Below are positions 5,165 to 8,955 of a DNA stretch of 8,955 bases, piece after piece. The notes under the pieces are model-generated. The model ran no database searches. It saw only the letters and a list, made by a program, of their open reading frames with translations, and had not been told where the DNA came from. The position numbers and the translations under genes were made by a program. Each line of letters begins with the position of its first letter. Position 1 is the stretch's first letter. Where the stretch lies: contig DASRUX010000062.1 in the NCBI GenBank assembly GCA_035655235.1, positions 1 to 8,955 of the forward strand. The letters run 5' to 3'. The stretch is from JAGTRP01 sp035655235. Lineage in GTDB: Bacteria > Pseudomonadota > Gammaproteobacteria > Burkholderiales > Rhodocyclaceae.

Positions 5165-7393
5165 TTACGAACGTATCGCCAGCACGGAATCGAACAACTT
5201 GGTTCCGATATCGATCATCCTAGCAGCTGCCTGGTAAACCTGCTGGTAGCGCAGCAGATTGGCCGCTTCCTCATCGAGGTTGACGCCGGACAAGGCCTCC
5301 TTCGAGGCAGAGGCCTGCTCCAGCAATGCCTGCTGGGCATCCCTCGTGACCTGAGTAGCGTGGGTCTGGTTGCCGGTGCTGCTGACGAACTGGGAATAGG
5401 CCACCTGGAAACTTGCCGCCCCGCCCGCGATGGTGTTCTTCACCTGCAACTGGCCGAGGTTGAGCGCGTTGCGCCCGTCGGAAACGCCGGCGGCATTGGG
5501 AGCCAGGGTGAAGGTATCGTTGGCTGCGGGCGTGCCGGAAATATCGAAGGCTATGCCGGAGAACTCGATCTTGGCCCCGGAGACGTAGGGAATGGTGGGC
5601 CCGGAGTAGACCGTCGTGGTGCCGCCGGGGGGCGTCACCGACAGGTTGGCGTTGGCAGGCAGACCGGCAAAGGTCAGGTTGCCGCCGTTATAGGTTACCG
5701 TGACGCCGGCGGCCGGCATGGACGAAGCCGTGTAGCCCAGCAGGGTCTGGCCGTTGGAGATGACAGCGCTGCCGGTATTGCTCACCGCAGCACTGGTCTT
5801 GAAGGGGAGTCCCGCGGTAATCAGCCGCGGGTCGGCTGTCACGGCCGCATTCATGGCGATATTGCGGGAAGCGCTCCGGGTCGGCTGGATCAGGAAGGTA
5901 TCCACATTGGCCGTCATGGCGCCGGAGGTCATGTTGAGGGTAAAGCCCTCGCTGGCCGAAACCGTCGCCGACAGGCCGTTGACCGAGGCATTGCTCCACT
6001 TCTTGTTGTCGGTGAGACGAGTCAGGGTGTAGTTGGTGCCGTCGTAGGATAGCCGGTAATCGCTGGTCGTCAGGTTGGTCAGGAAATTCGACGTATTCGC
6101 CGCCGAGGAATAGATGCTGGAAGACGCCCCGGCCGCCACGGTGGCGTTGGTGACATCCACGCCCTCGGCAGCCGGCACGGTAGCTTGCAGCGCGGCCAGG
6201 GTCGCAGCCGTTGCCGGCGGCACGGGCCAGACCTGTCCGTCGGACTGACGGGTCAGGGTGTAATTGCCGGCGGTGTTGGTCAAGGTATAGACCCCGGCCA
6301 CGGGCGGCGGAGATACGAAGGCGGCCGTGATCGCAGCATTGCCGGTGTTGCTGGCATTCTTGATCGCCGTCGGCTGCATGTTCTTCAGGTCGAAGAAGGT
6401 CGGCGTATAGCCGGCGGGGTTGCCCTGGGACTGCCCAAGCAGGTCCTGGCCCAGGGCGAACTGGGCATTGAAGGTGAGGGCCAGGGAGGAGGCCACCCGC
6501 CCCATTTCGTTGAAGGCGGGATCCAGGGATTCGGTCCGGAAGCGCACCAGCCCACCCAGTTGCCCGCCGTTGATGACGAATTCCGGCAGTTCCTGGTTGC
6601 TACCCGCATTCTGCAGGCCCACCGCGATGCGGGAAGGATCGGCGCTGGAGGCGGCGGCAGTCATGGTGGTCGCATTGACGCCCACCACCAGCTGCTGGCC
6701 GGTGCCGATGAAGACGTTGTAGCTGCCGTCGCTGTTGGCAGAAGTTCTTACCTTGATCAGCTTGTTCAGTTCGCTGACGATTTGATCGCGCTGGTCGAGA
6801 AGATCGTTGGGAGGCTGCCCAACGCCGGACTGGGCGACGATGATGCGCCCGTTCAGGTCGGCAATCTCCTTCGCATAGGAATTGATGGTGCCGACGGTGG
6901 TGGTGATCTGGCTGTTGACCCCATCCGCGATCTGGGTAAGCCGGTCCTCGATCCCCTGGAAGCGCGTGACCATCGATTGGCCGGCGGAAATCATGGACTG
7001 CCGGGCCGACATGGACGACGGGGTGGCCGCCACCTGTTGGACGCCTCGGAAGAAATCCTGGAGGGCCGGGGACAAGCCCGAATTGGGGTCCGCCAGCATG
7101 TTGTCGATCTGGGAGACCTCGGCGTAGTAGCTCTCCAGTTCGCTGACGTTGGTCTGGGAACTGTTCACCTGGCCGGACAGGAAGTCGCTGTACATCCGCT
7201 GAACGGTCTCCACATGGGTGCCCTGGCCGAGGGCGCCCGCCCCCGTCATCAGCGGGACGTTGGAGGCCTGCACGATGCGCTGCCGGTTATAGCCGGGCGT
7301 GCTGGCATTGCTGATGTTGTGCTCGGAGGTCAACAACCCCATCTGAGCCGCCTGCAGCCCCGTGATGCCGATACCGATGATTCCTGTGCTCAT
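5165..7393 (-). CDS. flgK: Hook-filament junction protein FlgK (HAP1), enlarged
   Basis: FlgK is the first junction protein, joining hook to FlgL and filament. From ATG 7393 it has 742 residues, against about 550 in E. coli. The N-terminal domain has the rod/hook-family motif HNISNASTPGYNRQR. Next come QVNSSQTNVSELESYY, then NDLLDQRDQIVSELNKLIKV and INGGQLGGLVRFR. The C-terminus shows GVNLDEEAANLLRYQQVYQAAARMI, split here as GVNLDEEAANLLRYQQ and VYQAAARMI. The extra length sits at about 345-640, Ala/Thr/Gly-rich with recognisable internal repeats. The start is fixed by AGGAGG (7405-7400) exactly 6 nt before ATG 7393. The in-frame TTG at 7399 abuts that site and cannot use it. A sigma-28-like promoter lies directly upstream. 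flgL follows after 11 bp. Confidence 0.97.
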   Translation of the reverse strand: MSTGIIGIGITGLQAAQMGLLTSEHNISNASTPGYNRQRIVQASNVPLMTGAGALGQGTHVETVQRMYSDFLSGQVNSSQTNVSELESYYAEVSQIDNMLADPNSGLSPALQDFFRGVQQVAATPSSMSARQSMISAGQSMVTRFQGIEDRLTQIADGVNSQITTTVGTINSYAKEIADLNGRIIVAQSGVGQPPNDLLDQRDQIVSELNKLIKVRTSANSDGSYNVFIGTGQQLVVGVNATTMTAAASSADPSRIAVGLQNAGSNQELPEFVINGGQLGGLVRFRTESLDPAFNEMGRVASSLALTFNAQFALGQDLLGQSQGNPAGYTPTFFDLKNMQPTAIKNASNTGNAAITAAFVSPPPVAGVYTLTNTAGNYTLTRQSDGQVWPVPPATAATLAALQATVPAAEGVDVTNATVAAGASSSIYSSAANTSNFLTNLTTSDYRLSYDGTNYTLTRLTDNKKWSNASVNGLSATVSASEGFTLNMTSGAMTANVDTFLIQPTRSASRNIAMNAAVTADPRLITAGLPFKTSAAVSNTGSAVISNGQTLLGYTASSMPAAGVTVTYNGGNLTFAGLPANANLSVTPPGGTTTVYSGPTIPYVSGAKIEFSGIAFDISGTPAANDTFTLAPNAAGVSDGRNALNLGQLQVKNTIAGGAASFQVAYSQFVSSTGNQTHATQVTRDAQQALLEQASASKEALSGVNLDEEAANLLRYQQVYQAAARMIDIGTKLFDSVLAIRS
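5500..5540 (-). repeat. flgK copy of a sequence shared with flgL
   Basis: Partner of the 4282-4322 stretch; it encodes about SGTPAANDTFTLAP, just before the return to the conserved C-terminal region of FlgK. The surrounding module (5498-5677) contains LSVTPPGG about 25 residues earlier, as in FlgL. Differences are scattered substitutions, so this is an old rather than a recent duplication. Confidence 0.7.
5996..6289 (-). repeat. Two diverged copies of a beta module inside FlgK
   Basis: Copy 1 (6227-6289, residues 369-389) begins YTLTNTAGNYTLTR and ends in W. Copy 2 (5996-6058, residues 446-466) begins YRLSYDGTNYTLTR and ends in W. Both are 21 residues, ungapped, with 10 identities, start points 77 residues apart. 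Each is followed 16-21 residues later by an A-x-EG or S-EG motif (AAEGVDV, ASEGFTL). This indicates tandem duplication of an outer domain, explaining part of the extra length of FlgK. Confidence 0.7.
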
Positions 7394-7397
7394 GAAC

Positions 7398-7413
7398 AAC
7401 CTCCTATGAGGTT
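7398..7413 (-). promoter_or_regulatory. Inverted repeat spanning the flgK Shine-Dalgarno
   Basis: On the minus strand AACCTC (7413-7408) and GAGGTT (7403-7398) are perfect complements around an ATAG loop. The 3' arm contains most of the flgK Shine-Dalgarno AGGAGG (7405-7400). A transcript entering from flgJ would carry both arms and could hide the site. The 5' arm overlaps the end of the predicted sigma-28 -10 element, so an RNA started there should lack it. The six-pair stem is visible; the switching role is inference. Confidence 0.5.
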
Positions 7414-7438
7414 AACGGCCGAGTTGTCTAACTTTTTA
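7412..7438 (-). promoter_or_regulatory. Sigma-28 (FliA) class promoter for flgK-flgL-lipoprotein
   Basis: Reading the minus strand, TAAA (7438-7435) is followed by exactly 15 nt and then GCCGTTAA (7419-7412). The enterobacterial sigma-28 consensus is TAAA-N15-GCCGATAA, so spacing is exact and only one base differs. It lies in the 53-bp flgJ-flgK gap, oriented toward flgK. The start point should fall around 7407-7404, giving a leader of about 11-14 nt that begins at the Shine-Dalgarno. In Salmonella and E. coli flgKL are also late genes with a sigma-28 promoter, which fits. Confidence 0.8.
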
Positions 7439-7446
7439 GTGGCCGA

Positions 7447-8448
7447 TCAACCAATCAACGCTTGGCGCAGGGTCGGCCCGTTGATGATCTTCGCCAGCTT
7501 GTCGGCATAGGACGGATCGGTGGCGTAGCCTGCCTGCTGCAAACGTTTTGCAAACTCCGTGCCATCCTGGGAGCCGACCACATTCCCGTATCTCGGGTTG
7601 TTGCGCAGCACGTTGGCGTAGTCACGGAAGGCCTCGGCATAGGAACCGTAGGAGCGGAATTTCTCGTTGACCTTCTGGGGCTGGCCGTCGACGTATTCGG
7701 TGGTGGGAACCTCCGCCGAGCCGCCGTTCCAGCTTTTTCCGGCTTTGACGCCGAAGAGGTTGTAGGTGGGTGAACCATCAGCACCGCGGATCTCATGCTT
7801 GCCCCAGCCGCTTTCCAGGGCCGCGTGGGCGACCAGGAACTGGGGCGGGATGCCGGTGGAACGGCTGGCTTCCACGGCATGGGGCCAGACCCGGCTGACG
7901 AATTCCTTGGCGGACGACGGCGCCGCGGACGAGGATTCGCCAGCCGCATAGGCGGACAGGGCGGCGGAGGCCCGGGCGCTGATGCCGACGCCGGACAGGG
8001 GGGTGGCTGCCGGCATGTGCCGACTATCGGACGACGAAAGCGGCAAGGCGTTGCCGGCACGAATTGCCGGCGGCATCGCCAGAGCAGGATTCGTTGCCCC
8101 ATCGACGGCTCCGGTCACCGCGGCGGGATCCGCCGCCTGCAGACTCCGGCCGAGCTGCTGCTCGATGAGCTTGGCGAAGCCGATGCCCCGGCCGCCGGCC
8201 ATGTTTTGGGCGAGCTGCTGATCCAGCATGGAGGTATAGAAGCGGGACTGGTCGCTGTTCATCAGGCCATCCTGGGGGGTCGCATCGCGCATGCTCTTCA
8301 TCACCATCTGGAGGAACATGGACTCGAACTGCTGGGCGGCGGCCTGGAGGCCGGCCTTGGGGTCCTTCTGGAATTTCTCCCGGATATCCTGGGTGCCCTT
8401 GACGTCCGCCGCCAGGCGGTTCGGCGTGTTCTGTACCTTCATGGCCAT
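7447..8448 (-). CDS. flgJ: Bifunctional FlgJ: rod assembly factor and peptidoglycan hydrolase
   Basis: FlgJ is exported to the periplasm, caps the growing rod and opens the peptidoglycan for it. The 333-residue protein has both parts. The N-terminal rod-binding domain (about 30-100) shows QQFESMFLQMVMKSMRDATP and the SRFYTSMLDQQLAQNMA segment. An Ala/Ser/Pro-rich linker covers about 101-178. A GH73-type glucosaminidase domain (about 182-330) contains LVAHAALESGWGKHEIRG, where E212 aligns with the catalytic glutamate of the family. YNLFGVKAG and GYATDPSYADKL follow. Alpha-proteobacterial and some other FlgJ proteins lack the enzyme; this one has it. ATG 8448 is preceded by AAGGG at 6-nt spacing, 9 bp after flgI; a second in-frame ATG at 8442 is less well spaced. 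Confidence 0.97.
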   Translation of the reverse strand: MAMKVQNTPNRLAADVKGTQDIREKFQKDPKAGLQAAAQQFESMFLQMVMKSMRDATPQDGLMNSDQSRFYTSMLDQQLAQNMAGGRGIGFAKLIEQQLGRSLQAADPAAVTGAVDGATNPALAMPPAIRAGNALPLSSSDSRHMPAATPLSGVGISARASAALSAYAAGESSSAAPSSAKEFVSRVWPHAVEASRSTGIPPQFLVAHAALESGWGKHEIRGADGSPTYNLFGVKAGKSWNGGSAEVPTTEYVDGQPQKVNEKFRSYGSYAEAFRDYANVLRNNPRYGNVVGSQDGTEFAKRLQQAGYATDPSYADKLAKIINGPTLRQALIG

Positions 8449-8457
8449 GGCGCGCCC

Positions 8458-8955
8458 TTAGATGATTTCGAGCTCGGCCCGCAGGGCCCCCGCCGCCTTC
8501 ATGGCCTGGAGAATGGCCAGGAGATCCATGGGATTGGCGCCCAGGGCGTTCAATGCCTTGACCACATCAGCCAGATTGGCGCCCGCCTTGACGTTCATCA
8601 GGCTGCCGGCATCCTGCTTCACCTGGATGTCGCTGGTGCCCTGTTGGAAGACGTTGGCGGGCTGTTCGCCGACCACCACGGACAGGTTGCCATGGGCGAC
8701 GGCACAGGAATCCAGGGTCACCCGCTGGTTCATGACCACCGAGCCGGTACGGGGATTGACGATGACCTTGGCGATGGTGGCTGCCGGCCGCACGTCCAGG
8801 TTTTCCAGGCGTCCCATGAAGGCCACCCGGGCATCCGGCTCTTCCGGCGCCCGCACCCGAATCTGCCGGCCATCCACGGCCTGGGCTACGCCCGGGCCGA
8901 AATTGCCGTTGATGGCATCGACGATATTCTTGACGGTGCCGAAATCGCTGTCGCC
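8458..8955 (-). CDS. flgI: Flagellar P-ring protein FlgI (C-terminal 165 residues; 5' end outside window)
   Basis: FlgI forms the periplasmic P ring, the bushing around the rod in the peptidoglycan layer. The frame is open to the window edge. The start codon and signal peptide are not visible; the family is about 365-380 residues, so more than half is missing. Visible conserved sequence includes DFGTVKNIVDAIN, GRQIRVRAPEEPDARVAFMG, IVNPRTGSVVMNQ, TLDSCAVAHGNLSVVV, VVKALNALGANPMDLLAILQ and a C-terminal RAELEII. The visible part has a single cysteine (codon 8706-8704). The position near the C-terminus where enteric FlgI, as I recall it, has its second cysteine is alanine here (8487-8485). The next gene, flgJ, starts 9 bp after the stop, consistent with an flgBCDEFGHIJ-type operon from the right. 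Confidence 0.97.
   Translation of the reverse strand, partial: GDSDFGTVKNIVDAINGNFGPGVAQAVDGRQIRVRAPEEPDARVAFMGRLENLDVRPAATIAKVIVNPRTGSVVMNQRVTLDSCAVAHGNLSVVVGEQPANVFQQGTSDIQVKQDAGSLMNVKAGANLADVVKALNALGANPMDLLAILQAMKAAGALRAELEII

Noticed and set aside
7394..7399. TTG at 7399 as flgK start (two residues longer)
   Set aside because: The AGGAGG site ends at 7400, directly against this codon, whereas it is ideally spaced 6 nt from ATG 7393.
6185..7510. Long open frame (441 codons) on the plus strand opposite flgK
   Set aside because: It lies antisense to a clearly conserved flgK, has Gly/Arg/His-rich composition typical of shadow frames in GC-rich DNA, no ribosome-binding site and no recognisable domains.
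8440..8456. Palindromes CATGGCCATG and GGCGCGCC at the flgJ start as a possible operator
   Set aside because: Short GC-rich palindromes encoding the Met-Ala-Met start and spacer; no second copy and no promoter context.

Overview
This window is a flagellar gene cluster in GC-rich DNA. Protein sequences and gene order point to a Gram-negative proteobacterium, most likely a betaproteobacterium (Rhodocyclales-like; this is inference from general resemblance, not a database search). The clues are a P-ring protein gene (flgI), a FlgJ that combines rod assembly with a muramidase domain, an flgI-J-K-L order, and an fli order of M-N-O-P-Q-R.

Left half, plus strand (1-3454): the distal part of a fliLMNOPQR-type operon. 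fliM (5' end cut off by the window) and fliN encode C-ring switch proteins. fliO, fliP, fliQ and fliR encode the assembly factor and the three export-gate subunits of the flagellar type III secretion system. fliM/fliN, fliO/fliP and fliP/fliQ overlap by 4-8 bp, and fliQ/fliR are 6 bp apart. The exception is an 81-bp gap between fliN and fliO holding two consecutive hairpins, the first resembling an intrinsic terminator. fliO starts with TTG and fliP with GTG.

Right half, minus strand (3451-8955), read from right to left: flgI (5' end cut off), flgJ, flgK, flgL and a small lipoprotein gene of unknown function. These encode the P ring, the rod-cap/muramidase, the two hook-filament junction proteins, and a putative envelope protein whose start codon overlaps the flgL stop. 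Between flgJ and flgK is a close match to a sigma-28 (FliA) promoter, so flgK-flgL-lipoprotein probably form a late unit as well as being read through from the flg operon. A small inverted repeat spans the flgK Shine-Dalgarno site, and its 5' arm lies upstream of the predicted sigma-28 start. This suggests, as inference, that only the late transcript has an open flgK ribosome-binding site.

The two clusters converge, and the stops of fliR and the lipoprotein gene overlap by 4 bp. I see no mobile elements, CRISPR arrays, RNA genes, broken genes or exotic system. The points worth attention are the regulatory architecture at the two intergenic gaps, the lipoprotein, and the repeated domains that enlarge FlgK and FlgL.
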